Positions 6,956 through 15,395 of a stretch of DNA of 64,000 bases are shown piece after piece. The stretch is from Flavobacteriales bacterium UBA2104. Lineage in GTDB: Bacteria; Bacteroidota; Bacteroidia; Flavobacteriales_D; Crocinitomicaceae. Below the pieces are notes generated by a model. That model saw nothing but the letters and a program-made list of their open reading frames with translations. It made no database searches and had not been told where the DNA came from. The stretch covers positions 54,172-118,171 of the forward strand of contig DCYS01000040.1 in NCBI GenBank assembly GCA_002331485.1. Direction: 5' to 3'. The position numbers and the translations under genes were made by a program. The stretch's first letter is position 1. Every line of letters begins with the position of its first letter.

Positions 6956-9139
6956 ATGTCAAGTGTTCGAAAACAAGCGTACCAAGATGTACTGCAGAGA
7001 AGTCCAAAAGAAATCGAATCTGGTGAAAAGATCTCTAAATCATTTGGAGAGAAGGTTTTTCATCTAGAGGTAATGCGTGAGTATCTTCCCGATGAAGCGT
7101 ATAAATCAATAAAAGCAGCTATTGCGAATGGAACTCGTATTGAGCGTCGCATTGCTGACCAGGTAGCTTCTGCTATGAAAGATTGGGCACTTGATAAAGG
7201 GGCTACTCACTATACACACTGGTTCCAACCATTAACTGGATCTACAGCTGAGAAACACGATGCATTTTTCAAACCAGTTGGTCCAGGTAGAGCGATTGAA
7301 CAATTTAGTGGTGAACTTTTAGTGCAACAAGAGCCTGATGCTTCTTCTTTTCCACACGGAGGAATCCGAAATACTTTCGAAGCACGAGGATATACGGCTT
7401 GGGATCCATCTTCTCCTGCATTCGTTATTGCAGATACATTATGTATTCCAACAATATTTATTGCATATACAGGTGAGGCTCTTGATTACAAGATGCCATT
7501 ATTGAAAGCACTACACGCTGTTGATGAAGCAGCAGTAGATGTTTGTAAATATTTTGATAAGAATGTTACTAAGGTAAATGCTACTTTGGGATGGGAGCAA
7601 GAATATTTCTTGATCGATAAAGCATTTTATAACGCTCGTCCCGATCTATTAATGACTGGTAGAGTTTTATTCGGACATCCACCAGCAAAAGGTCAGCAAT
7701 TAGACGATCACTATTTCGGATCAATTCCTGAACGTGTAACAACATTCATGAAAGATTTTGAAAGAGAATCAATTCGTTTAGGTATACCTGTTACGACTCG
7801 TCACAATGAAGTAGCTCCCAATCAGTTTGAATGTGCTCCAATATTTGAGGAGTGTAACCTAGCAAATGATCACAACTTATTGCTAATGGACCTCTTGGAA
7901 AAGGTGGCGCGAAAGCATGATTTCAGAGTTGTTCTTCATGAAAAGCCTTTCCCAGGATTAAATGGTTCAGGAAAGCATAATAACTGGTCACTTGCAACAG
8001 ATACCGGTGTAAACTTATTAGCTCCTGGTAAGAACCCAAAGAGCAATATGCAGTTTCTAACGTTCTTCGTGAACACGATCAAGGCAATTCATGATCATGC
8101 TGATCTATTAAGAGCATCGATAGCTAGTGCATCGAATGATCATAGACTAGGTGGACATGAAGCACCACCAGCGATCATCTCAGCTTTCATTGGTTCACAA
8201 TTGACAAAAGTGTTAGATGATCTTGAGCAGAATATCAAAGCGGGTAAAATGACACCTCAGGACAAAACTGAGTTGAAACTAAACATTGGTAAGATCCCTC
8301 AGATCTTGTTGGATAACACAGATCGAAACAGAACTTCTCCTTTTGCATTTACAGGTAACAAGTTTGAGTTTAGAGCTGTTGGATCATTAGCCAACTGTGC
8401 TCAACCAATGATCATTTTGAACACAATTATGGCTAAACAGCTACAGTTGTTCAAAACAAGCGTAGATAAACGAATCAAGAAAGGAGATAGCAAAGATGAA
8501 GCAATTCTTAAAGAACTTCAAAAACTTATAAAAGAGTCTAAGGATATTCGTTTTGAAGGAAATGGATATGGTGAAGAATGGGTAAAAGAAGCCAAAAAGA
8601 GAGGCCTGAGCAACATGAAAGATGCACCTAGTGCACTTAAAGTTTGGGAGAGAAAAGAGGTTATCGAGTTATTTGAAGAAATGAATGTATTCTCGAAAAG
8701 AGAACTTCTCGCTCGACAGGAAATAGAGTTTGAAAAATATGTTCTTCGTTTACAGATCGAGGCAAGATTAATTGGAGATCTTACTCAGAACCATGTAATT
8801 CCTGCTGTGATCAACTATCAGAATAGGTTGATTGATAATATCAAAGGATTAACAGAAGTTCTGGGTAAAGAAGCGATGGCAGGAATGGATGCACAGAAGT
8901 CTCTTCTCTCGGATCTATCTGTACACCTGAATAAAATGCAGGAGGTATCTAGAAAAATGTTAGAAAACAGAAAGAAAGCTAACAAGATCGAAGATATTCA
9001 GAAGAAAGCTGCTGCATACAGAGATACAGTAAAAGTTCACTTTGATGAGATCGCGTACCACACTGATAAGTTAGAAGTCCTAGTAGATGATGAGATCTGG
9101 CCTTTCCCTAAGATCAGAGAAATGTTGTTTACTAGCTAG
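6956..9139 (+). CDS. glnN: glutamine synthetase type III
   Basis: A 727-residue protein of the GlnN (type III) class, which makes glutamine from glutamate, ammonia and ATP and assembles as a double-ring dodecamer. Recognisable blocks are the N-terminal FGEKVFHLEVMREYLP region of this class, HWFQPLTGSTAEKHDAF, GWEQEYFLID, the ammonia/glutamate-site segment LNGSGKHNNWSL, and NRTSPFAFTGNKFEFR near the ATP site. Length is normal for the type and far longer than type I. It is monocistronic, with two tandem -7 boxes upstream and a strong terminator downstream; a Crp/Fnr regulator gene follows. Confidence 0.97.
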   Translation: MSSVRKQAYQDVLQRSPKEIESGEKISKSFGEKVFHLEVMREYLPDEAYKSIKAAIANGTRIERRIADQVASAMKDWALDKGATHYTHWFQPLTGSTAEKHDAFFKPVGPGRAIEQFSGELLVQQEPDASSFPHGGIRNTFEARGYTAWDPSSPAFVIADTLCIPTIFIAYTGEALDYKMPLLKALHAVDEAAVDVCKYFDKNVTKVNATLGWEQEYFLIDKAFYNARPDLLMTGRVLFGHPPAKGQQLDDHYFGSIPERVTTFMKDFERESIRLGIPVTTRHNEVAPNQFECAPIFEECNLANDHNLLLMDLLEKVARKHDFRVVLHEKPFPGLNGSGKHNNWSLATDTGVNLLAPGKNPKSNMQFLTFFVNTIKAIHDHADLLRASIASASNDHRLGGHEAPPAIISAFIGSQLTKVLDDLEQNIKAGKMTPQDKTELKLNIGKIPQILLDNTDRNRTSPFAFTGNKFEFRAVGSLANCAQPMIILNTIMAKQLQLFKTSVDKRIKKGDSKDEAILKELQKLIKESKDIRFEGNGYGEEWVKEAKKRGLSNMKDAPSALKVWERKEVIELFEEMNVFSKRELLARQEIEFEKYVLRLQIEARLIGDLTQNHVIPAVINYQNRLIDNIKGLTEVLGKEAMAGMDAQKSLLSDLSVHLNKMQEVSRKMLENRKKANKIEDIQKKAAAYRDTVKVHFDEIAYHTDKLEVLVDDEIWPFPKIREMLFTS

Positions 9140-9160
9140 ATTTAAATATTCAAAAAAAGA

Positions 9161-9193
9161 AAAAGTGCTGCTCGGAAGGGTGGCACTTTTTTT
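9161..9193 (+). terminator. Rho-independent terminator after glnN
   Basis: AAAAGTGC at 9161-9168 pairs with GCACTTTT at 9183-9190 and is followed by a T tract, 21 bases after the glnN stop. Confidence 0.85.
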
Positions 9194-9319
9194 ATGAAAT
9201 CCAAAAACTTCTGGGAATCGTAACTTAAATAACATTTGATTTGAATGAACCTTTTTTTATTATTACTGTTTAATAAGTAGTAGTTAAAGGTTAAACAAAA
9301 AGGCTAAATACTTAAATTT

Positions 9320-10012
9320 ATGACAACGGAGGTTACAAAACTGTGGCATATTGATGCGATTCAATTATTAGAAGGTATTCCTTATGAAGATAAGGTGGCT
9401 TTCGAGAAATTGGTGACAACTCGTAATCATAAGAAAAACGAATACATTTATAAGGCAGGGGATCCTATGACGGAGATTTGCTTTGTAGTAGGTGGAAGAG
9501 TGAAAGTTGGTAAGCATGCAACGAATGGGAAGGAATGTATTAAACGAATCGTTAATGAGGGAGAGTATTTCGGAGAGATCGGAGTATTGGACAGAGGAAG
9601 TCAGGAGCACAGAAATAATTTCGCTCAGGTTATGGAGCACGACACGATCGTTTGTACTATGCCGTATGAACAATTCAGACAGATTTTAGACAAACACAAG
9701 ATCCTTCTGGACCGTGTTATTCAAAATATTTTAGCAAATTATAGAAGAGTGGATAGTAGGCTGGAGTCTATTATGTTTAAAGATGCACGTACTAGATTGA
9801 TCGAATACATAAAGGAATTAGCAGAAGATATAGGTATGCCTGTTGGACATGAAATGCTTATTAAGCATAGATTAACTCATCAGGAAATAGCAAACATCAC
9901 TGCAATTTCGCGTCAGAAAGTGACTACGTTACTTAATGAATTGAAAAATGAAGGATTGATCCACTTGGAAAGAAAATCTCTTCTTGTGCATGACATGGCA
10001 TTGTTGAAATAA
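9320..10012 (+). CDS. Crp/Fnr-family transcriptional regulator
   Basis: A 230-residue regulator with an N-terminal cyclic-nucleotide-binding fold (about residues 15-130) and a C-terminal winged helix (about 160-228; LTHQEIANITAISRQKVTTL is the helix-turn-helix). The phosphate-binding cassette keeps GE at 85-86 and Arg98, but has a two-residue insertion and Asn99 where cAMP-binding Crp has Ser, so cAMP binding is uncertain. No Cys cluster for an Fe-S sensor is seen. It lies alone between glnN and the convergent aminotransferase operon; control of glnN is possible but unproven. Confidence 0.9.
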   Translation: MTTEVTKLWHIDAIQLLEGIPYEDKVAFEKLVTTRNHKKNEYIYKAGDPMTEICFVVGGRVKVGKHATNGKECIKRIVNEGEYFGEIGVLDRGSQEHRNNFAQVMEHDTIVCTMPYEQFRQILDKHKILLDRVIQNILANYRRVDSRLESIMFKDARTRLIEYIKELAEDIGMPVGHEMLIKHRLTHQEIANITAISRQKVTTLLNELKNEGLIHLERKSLLVHDMALLK

Positions 10013-10038
10013 TTGATTGTCAAGATATAAATGCCGCT

Positions 10039-11235
10039 TTAAGCTTCTGATGCCTTGTTCATAGCATTTGTAATGATCTGAACGGCTTGCTCAACTTCCT
10101 CTTTTGAAATCGTAAGTGGTGGACTAAGTCGGAAACTGTTAGGATGTGAAAGGAACCAAAAACTGATCAGCCCGTCAGTCAGACAATTGTTTACGACTTT
10201 AGCGACAATCTCATCATCCCTCATATCAATTGCGAACATCATCCCTTTTCTTCTGACTTCAATCACAGTTGGGTGATTTGATAGCTTGTCCTCAATATAC
10301 CGTGCAATTTCTTCTAGTTTTTCGAAGTCAATAGTTTTTAAAACTTTCAAAAAAGCATCAGCAGCTGCGCAAACAACAGGGTGACCACCGAATGTTGTGA
10401 TGTGTCCAAGTATTGGGTCATGTGATAGAAGCTCCATTTTATCTCTGGAGCTCACAAAAGCACCAATAGGCATTCCTCCACCAAGCGCCTTACCTAATGT
10501 TAGAATGTCAGGAGTAATTGAATAATGTTCAAAGGCAAATCTTCTTCCTGATCTCCCCATACCACATTGAATTTCATCAAAGATTAGCATCGTGCCCGTT
10601 TCATCGCATTTTTCTCTTAGTGCTATCATATATTCATTACTCGCAAATCGAACTCCTGCATCTCCCTGAATAGGCTCAATAATCACTGCTGCAGTTTCGT
10701 CCGTTATATTCTCCAGATCATTTATTTCATTGTGTTGAATAAAAGATACATTGGGCAACAATGGTTGAAAAGGAGCCTTTTTCGTTTCATTGGCTGAAAC
10801 ACTCAACGAACCATGAGTACTCCCATGATAAGCACCATAACATGATATGATCTGTTGTTTTCCTGTGACACGCTTTGCTAGCTTTAATGCAGCTTCATTC
10901 GCCTCGGTACCTGAATTAACAGGATAAACTGAGTTTAAATTTTCTGGAAGAAGATCTGTCAATGTCTGAGCAAAAGACAACGGAGCATCTTGAATAAATT
11001 CACCATACACCATAACGTGTAAGTATTTATCTACTTGCTCATGGATGGCTTTTACAACCTCTGGGTGATTATGGCCGATATTATTAACAGCCACACCAGC
11101 GATCATGTCAAGATATTTTTTTCCGTCTTTAGTATAAATATAAGATCCTTCAGCCCTTTCTAACTCAAGTAAAAAAGGAAATGGATTAGTTTGACCCTGG
11201 AGCGATAAGAATCGATCTTTATCTGATTCTTTCAT
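10039..11235 (-). CDS. class III PLP aminotransferase (acetylornithine/ornithine type)
   Basis: A 398-residue fold-type I PLP enzyme of the class III group. The PLP lysine lies in PDILTLGKALGGGMPIGAF, preceded by IFDEIQCGMGRSG with the cofactor-binding Asp; NSGTEANEAALKLA binds the phosphate. Family members transfer amino groups from omega-amines such as acetylornithine, ornithine or 4-aminobutyrate; the exact substrate is not determined. It is the last gene of the leftward transketolase operon, starting 10 bases after the tktC stop. No arg genes are adjacent, so an arginine role is not supported by context. Confidence 0.88.
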   Translation of the reverse strand: MKESDKDRFLSLQGQTNPFPFLLELERAEGSYIYTKDGKKYLDMIAGVAVNNIGHNHPEVVKAIHEQVDKYLHVMVYGEFIQDAPLSFAQTLTDLLPENLNSVYPVNSGTEANEAALKLAKRVTGKQQIISCYGAYHGSTHGSLSVSANETKKAPFQPLLPNVSFIQHNEINDLENITDETAAVIIEPIQGDAGVRFASNEYMIALREKCDETGTMLIFDEIQCGMGRSGRRFAFEHYSITPDILTLGKALGGGMPIGAFVSSRDKMELLSHDPILGHITTFGGHPVVCAAADAFLKVLKTIDFEKLEEIARYIEDKLSNHPTVIEVRRKGMMFAIDMRDDEIVAKVVNNCLTDGLISFWFLSHPNSFRLSPPLTISKEEVEQAVQIITNAMNKASEA

Positions 11236-11245
11236 TCGAACAATT

Positions 11246-12202
11246 TTATTTACGGCTCATAGCCTTACGCGCAGTTTCGACTATGTTTTCACTGGAGATA
11301 TTATATTTCTTCATAAGATCCATTGGCTTCCCGCTCTCCCCAAAAGTATCATTTACTCCTACATACTCTTGTGGTAAAGGATTGTTTCGAGAAAGTACTT
11401 GAGCTACAGAATCTCCTAGTCCTCCATTGATCATATGCTCCTCAGCAGTTACTACACATCCTGTTTTTGCGACAGAATCAAGTATTGCTTTTTCATCGAG
11501 CGGTTTGATAGTATGCATATTGATTACTTCAGCATCAACTCCTTCTTTAGCTAGTTCCTGAGCAGCAATGATCGCCTCCCATACCATGTGGCCGCATGCG
11601 ATGATCGAAACATCTTTTCCTTCGAAAACAGTCTGAGCTTTACCGATCACAAATTCTTGATCATCCGGAGTGAAAATAGGTCTTTTCGGTCGTCCAAATC
11701 TAAGGTATACAGGACCTTCGTGGTTAGCAACAGCTTTGGTTGCTTGTTTCGTTTGAGTAAAGTCAGCCGGTACAATAACAGCCATGTTTGGAAGCATTTT
11801 CATCATTCCAATATCCTCAAGTATTTGATGAGTAGCACCATCTTCACCTAAAGTAAGTCCTGCATGAGAAGCACATATTTTTACATTTTTCTGTGAATAC
11901 GCCACAGATTGACGAATCTGGTCATAGACTCTACCCGTAGAGAAATTCGCAAAAGTACCAGTGAAAGGGATTTTACCACCAATTGTCATTCCTGCAGCGA
12001 TTCCGATCATATTGGCCTCTGCTATTCCAACCTGGAAAAATCGTTCCGGGAAAGCATCTTGAAATGCATTCATTTTTAGAGAACCTGTAAGATCGGCGCA
12101 TAATCCTACGACGTTTTCATTTTCCTTTCCAAGTTCCAAAAGACCTTCTCCGAATCCAGATCGTGTGTCTTTTTCTCCTAATTGGTCGATATGCTTCTCC
12201 AT
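11246..12202 (-). CDS. transketolase, C-terminal (pyrimidine-binding and C) subunit
   Basis: A 318-residue protein equivalent to the second half of transketolase. It has the PYR domain (about 1-180; AEANMIGIAAGMTIGGKIPF contains the catalytic Glu that activates thiamine diphosphate) and the C-terminal domain with TAEEHMINGGLGDSVA. With the N-terminal subunit it forms a transketolase exchanging two-carbon units between sugar phosphates. Its ATG overlaps the vWA stop (TAATG), implying coupled translation. The two halves are separated by a vWA gene, unlike the usual adjacent arrangement. Confidence 0.93.
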   Translation of the reverse strand: MEKHIDQLGEKDTRSGFGEGLLELGKENENVVGLCADLTGSLKMNAFQDAFPERFFQVGIAEANMIGIAAGMTIGGKIPFTGTFANFSTGRVYDQIRQSVAYSQKNVKICASHAGLTLGEDGATHQILEDIGMMKMLPNMAVIVPADFTQTKQATKAVANHEGPVYLRFGRPKRPIFTPDDQEFVIGKAQTVFEGKDVSIIACGHMVWEAIIAAQELAKEGVDAEVINMHTIKPLDEKAILDSVAKTGCVVTAEEHMINGGLGDSVAQVLSRNNPLPQEYVGVNDTFGESGKPMDLMKKYNISSENIVETARKAMSRK

Positions 12203-13554
12203 TATAAATTGATAATTATAGATTTATTAGAATATATACTAAATGATTTAGTTTCACTGTAAGTTGTTGATCTATGATGCTTTTTTCTATACACTACCTG
12301 GTAATCTCCTGGTAGTAAAACAAATTCATTTCTAGTAGAATTTGGGTTTAGATCACAAACCCATTCATATTGATTATTCGCTTTTCGCTCGAATATTTGC
12401 CCCACTACTGGTTTCGCCCCTCTAAATTTGATCGTACCTGGAGCATCAATTACAATTTCAGTTGTTGCACTCTGTTCAACTTCAACTGTCTTGTATCTAC
12501 GAGGAAGAGTCAGGAGCTCAACATCATATTTACCCACAATATATTTTTGGGATTCGTCAAACTTCTGAGTGTTTAGGGTTTTTGTTTCACCATGCTGCAT
12601 GACACGAACATCTATGTAATTATTGTTCGTTGGTCGATCAAAATTAACTTTTAACTCACCTTGGGGAGTATCTAACTCAATGGTGTTGTGAGTGTTTTTT
12701 TGAATAGTGATATTATCCTTTCGTTGCTCAGGTAAAGTTTTTACGACAAGGTCATATTTGACCTTTGGATCGAGAATTAATGTGTCAGGTAGATTTCGTT
12801 CGTTCAGCGTATGGATAAATGTATATTTCACATTGTTTGTTCCAGATTCGTACAAATACATGGCAACATCAGTCTCCTTAGGAGTTCCGTAGATGGTGTT
12901 TAAATTGATCTGAACAGTTGTGTTTACTAAAGCCTTGTTAACGATTTGAGACAATACATTTTCAAATGCTCTCGGGCTTTCAGCAGATTTATAGTCTCCA
13001 AAGCAGTCAAACTGACTTAAATAGGACATGTCTAAGCCTAATCCGATAACGAATGGACTTATCTTAATTCCTTTTGCTCTTAATTTGTCTGCAATAACAC
13101 ATGGTTCATCATCACAAGCTTCTACACCGTCGGTAATTAGAATGATGATGTTCTTCGATTTGTTATCTGGAAAGTCACCAGCTGCAGCCTCTAGAGAACG
13201 AGCTATCGGAGTAGTTCCCTTTGCTCGAATAGCTTTCATTTTATTTAAAATTGCCTGATGATTATTCTTAGAGAAAGGAACCTCCAACTTGGTATCAGCA
13301 CAATCTTGATATGTTGCTGTAACAGGTGATTGATGACCATAAACCCTCAAGGCTAGTTCTAGATCAGGAACTCCGCTAAGACTATCAACGGCATTAGATA
13401 GGATGCGTTTCGCAGTAATAAACCGTGACTCGCTTCCCCACTTTTGGTTCATGGAATTAGAAGCGTCGAATACAAATAGGATCCGCGTTAGATCTTCCTG
13501 AGCAATTGAAATACTGCTCATGAACAACAAAAGAAGTAACACGTAACGTTTCAT
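12202..13554 (-). CDS. secreted von Willebrand factor A domain protein between transketolase halves
   Basis: A 450-residue exported protein. A signal peptide (residues 1-18, cleavage before Gln19) is followed by a vWA domain (about 24-205). Its metal-ion-dependent adhesion site is intact: D30-x-S32-x-S34 in FVFDASNSM, with ITDGVEACDD later. The remaining 240 residues look like beta-rich repeats without a recognised name. vWA domains bind protein ligands through Mg2+, here in the periplasm or outside the cell. It lies between the N and C subunits of transketolase, 21 bases after the first and overlapping the start of the second. Why an exported protein sits there is unknown. Confidence 0.88.
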   Translation of the reverse strand: MKRYVLLLLLFMSSISIAQEDLTRILFVFDASNSMNQKWGSESRFITAKRILSNAVDSLSGVPDLELALRVYGHQSPVTATYQDCADTKLEVPFSKNNHQAILNKMKAIRAKGTTPIARSLEAAAGDFPDNKSKNIIILITDGVEACDDEPCVIADKLRAKGIKISPFVIGLGLDMSYLSQFDCFGDYKSAESPRAFENVLSQIVNKALVNTTVQINLNTIYGTPKETDVAMYLYESGTNNVKYTFIHTLNERNLPDTLILDPKVKYDLVVKTLPEQRKDNITIQKNTHNTIELDTPQGELKVNFDRPTNNNYIDVRVMQHGETKTLNTQKFDESQKYIVGKYDVELLTLPRRYKTVEVEQSATTEIVIDAPGTIKFRGAKPVVGQIFERKANNQYEWVCDLNPNSTRNEFVLLPGDYQVVYRKKHHRSTTYSETKSFSIYSNKSIIINL

Positions 13555-13575
13555 ATTATATTATTTGAGACAGTC

Positions 13576-14418
13576 TTAGTAGTCTCCAAGCGTTTCCTCA
13601 AGCTGATTCAATGCGTCGTCTAACTGTTCTGCATTTGGTGCAGCTCCATGCCATTTATGTGTTCCCATCATGTAGTCAACACCTTGACCCATTTCAGTTT
13701 TCATCAACAGCACTATTGGTTTACCTTTTCCTACTAAAGAATGAGCTTGTTTGAATGCATTTCTCAATGATTCAAAATCATTACCGTCTAGTTCAATCGT
13801 TTCCCAACCAAAAGCTTGCCACTTTTTATTAAGGTCTCCTAATGAAAGCACATCTTCCACATCACCATCGATTTGTCTACCATTATAATCTACAGTTGCG
13901 ATGATGTTGTCGATCTTATGAGCTGCAGCATACATTGCGGCTTCCCAAATCTGTCCTTCTTGTAGTTCACCGTCACCGTGCAACGTATAAACGATCTTAT
14001 TATCGTTATTTAATTTTTTCGCTTCTGCGGCACCGATTGCCATAGATAGACCTTGTCCTAGAGATCCAGATGCAGCTCTAATACCAGGTAAACCTTTATC
14101 CGTACTTGGATGACCTTGTAATCTTGAATTTAGCTTTCTGAATGTAGCTAATTCCTCAACTGGAAAGAAACCGGCTCTTGCAAGCGTACTGTACCAAACA
14201 GGAGAAATGTGTCCATTTGACAAAAAGAAAAGATCTTCGTTCTCTCCATTCATACTGAAATTATTAGGATCAACATCCATGATTTCATTGTATAATATCG
14301 TGAAGAAATCTGCACAACCTAAAGATCCTCCTGGATGACCTGAACTAACAGCGGCAACCATTCTTACAATATCTCTTCTTGTCTGAGTAGCTAAGTTTTC
14401 AAGCTTTTTTGTCTCCAT
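13576..14418 (-). CDS. transketolase, N-terminal (thiamine diphosphate-binding) subunit
   Basis: A 280-residue protein equivalent to the first half of transketolase. SSGHPGGSLG and the thiamine diphosphate/Mg2+ signature GDGELQEGQIWEA, followed by the VDYNGRQ segment, are intact. It needs the C-terminal subunit encoded two genes downstream. It is the first gene of the leftward operon (this gene, vWA, C subunit, class III aminotransferase). A -7 box lies 29 bases upstream, in the divergent promoter region shared with prmC. Confidence 0.94.
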   Translation of the reverse strand: METKKLENLATQTRRDIVRMVAAVSSGHPGGSLGCADFFTILYNEIMDVDPNNFSMNGENEDLFFLSNGHISPVWYSTLARAGFFPVEELATFRKLNSRLQGHPSTDKGLPGIRAASGSLGQGLSMAIGAAEAKKLNNDNKIVYTLHGDGELQEGQIWEAAMYAAAHKIDNIIATVDYNGRQIDGDVEDVLSLGDLNKKWQAFGWETIELDGNDFESLRNAFKQAHSLVGKGKPIVLLMKTEMGQGVDYMMGTHKWHGAAPNAEQLDDALNQLEETLGDY

Positions 14419-14447
14419 ATCTAATAACGGTGAAATAAATTTGGTTA

Positions 14448-14455
14448 CAAATCTA
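14448..14455 (-). promoter_or_regulatory. putative -7 box for the transketolase operon
   Basis: On the minus strand this reads TAGATTTG, matching TAnnTTTG, 29 bases before the start of the N-terminal transketolase gene. Confidence 0.5.
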
Positions 14456-14502
14456 GGGTTATTTTGGAAGAATTTGGATCCATGTTGACCATAATTTATA
14501 AC

Positions 14503-14510
14503 TACTTTTG
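14503..14510 (+). promoter_or_regulatory. putative -7 box for prmC
   Basis: TACTTTTG matches the TAnnTTTG consensus and ends 6 bases before the ATG at 14517. The transcript would start at or within a few bases of the start codon. A GTTGAC lies upstream, but only 15 bases away. Confidence 0.5.
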
Positions 14511-14516
14511 CACAGT

Positions 14517-15395
14517 ATGTTCAAAAACGAAATAACCGTTTCCTACGTAGTTAAAAAAGCTGTCAAACAATTAAGTGATAGCTTTACCCAACGTGAAAAA
14601 AAAAGGATATCAAAAGAGCTTGTTCTGTCATTTTTAGATATCTCAGAACATGAGTATGTCCTTGAGAGAAATGCTCCGGTAGACAATACTGTTTTTAAAC
14701 AGATCACTGATGCTACAGGCCGAATTAATTCCGGTGTCCCTTTTCAATATGTACTTGGTAAAACATTTTTCTATGATCACGAATTTGAAGTAGATGAACG
14801 AGCTTTGATTCCAAGACCAGAGACAGAAGAACTTGTGCATCATATGATCGACCTTCTGAATAAAAAAGAATTAAATGAGTCCACTGTGCTGGATGTTGGC
14901 ACAGGCACAGGGTGTATCGCTATTAGTTTAAAAAAAGCTATTGATACGTTGACTGTTGATGCAGTTGATTTGTCTGTCGAAGCTTTGGATTTGGCAAGAG
15001 CGAATGCGAGAACTCTCGGAGCTGATGTGAGATTCTTCCAAGGCGATGTTATTAGTGATGAATTTGGGAATGAAAAATATGATGTGATCGTTTCTAACCC
15101 TCCTTATATTCCGACATCCGAGAGGAGGAAGATGAGTGATCATGTTTTAGATCATGAACCTCACCTCGCGCTTTTTATTGATGATGAGGATCCTATTATT
15201 TTTTATAAAAAGATCTCAGATTTAGGACTCTCAATGTTGAAAAATCGTGGATATCTCTTCTTTGAAATCCACGAAAACTTCGCTTTGGAAGTAAAGAATT
15301 ATCTATTTTTGAAGGGTTATGAAAATGTTACTATAACTAAGGATCTTCAAGGTAAAGATCGCGTAGTAACTGCTCAATTGAACATTCATGAATAA
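14517..15395 (+). CDS. prmC: peptide chain release factor N5-glutamine methyltransferase
   Basis: A 292-residue SAM-dependent methyltransferase that methylates the GGQ glutamine of release factors. It has the RALIPRPETEELV motif typical of PrmC/HemK, the SAM loop LDVGTGTGCIAISL and the catalytic VSNPPYIP. I start it at ATG 14517 because an in-frame TTG at 14508 overlaps the promoter -7 box. Its 3' end overlaps ligA by 8 bases, opening a rightward operon. Confidence 0.95.
   Translation: MFKNEITVSYVVKKAVKQLSDSFTQREKKRISKELVLSFLDISEHEYVLERNAPVDNTVFKQITDATGRINSGVPFQYVLGKTFFYDHEFEVDERALIPRPETEELVHHMIDLLNKKELNESTVLDVGTGTGCIAISLKKAIDTLTVDAVDLSVEALDLARANARTLGADVRFFQGDVISDEFGNEKYDVIVSNPPYIPTSERRKMSDHVLDHEPHLALFIDDEDPIIFYKKISDLGLSMLKNRGYLFFEIHENFALEVKNYLFLKGYENVTITKDLQGKDRVVTAQLNIHE

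Noticed and set aside
9320..10012. Claim that the Crp/Fnr protein is the cAMP receptor for the cyclase fusion
   Set aside because: The binding cassette keeps Glu and Arg, but has an insertion and lacks the Ser that contacts cAMP, and the genes are 50 kb apart. The evidence is too weak.
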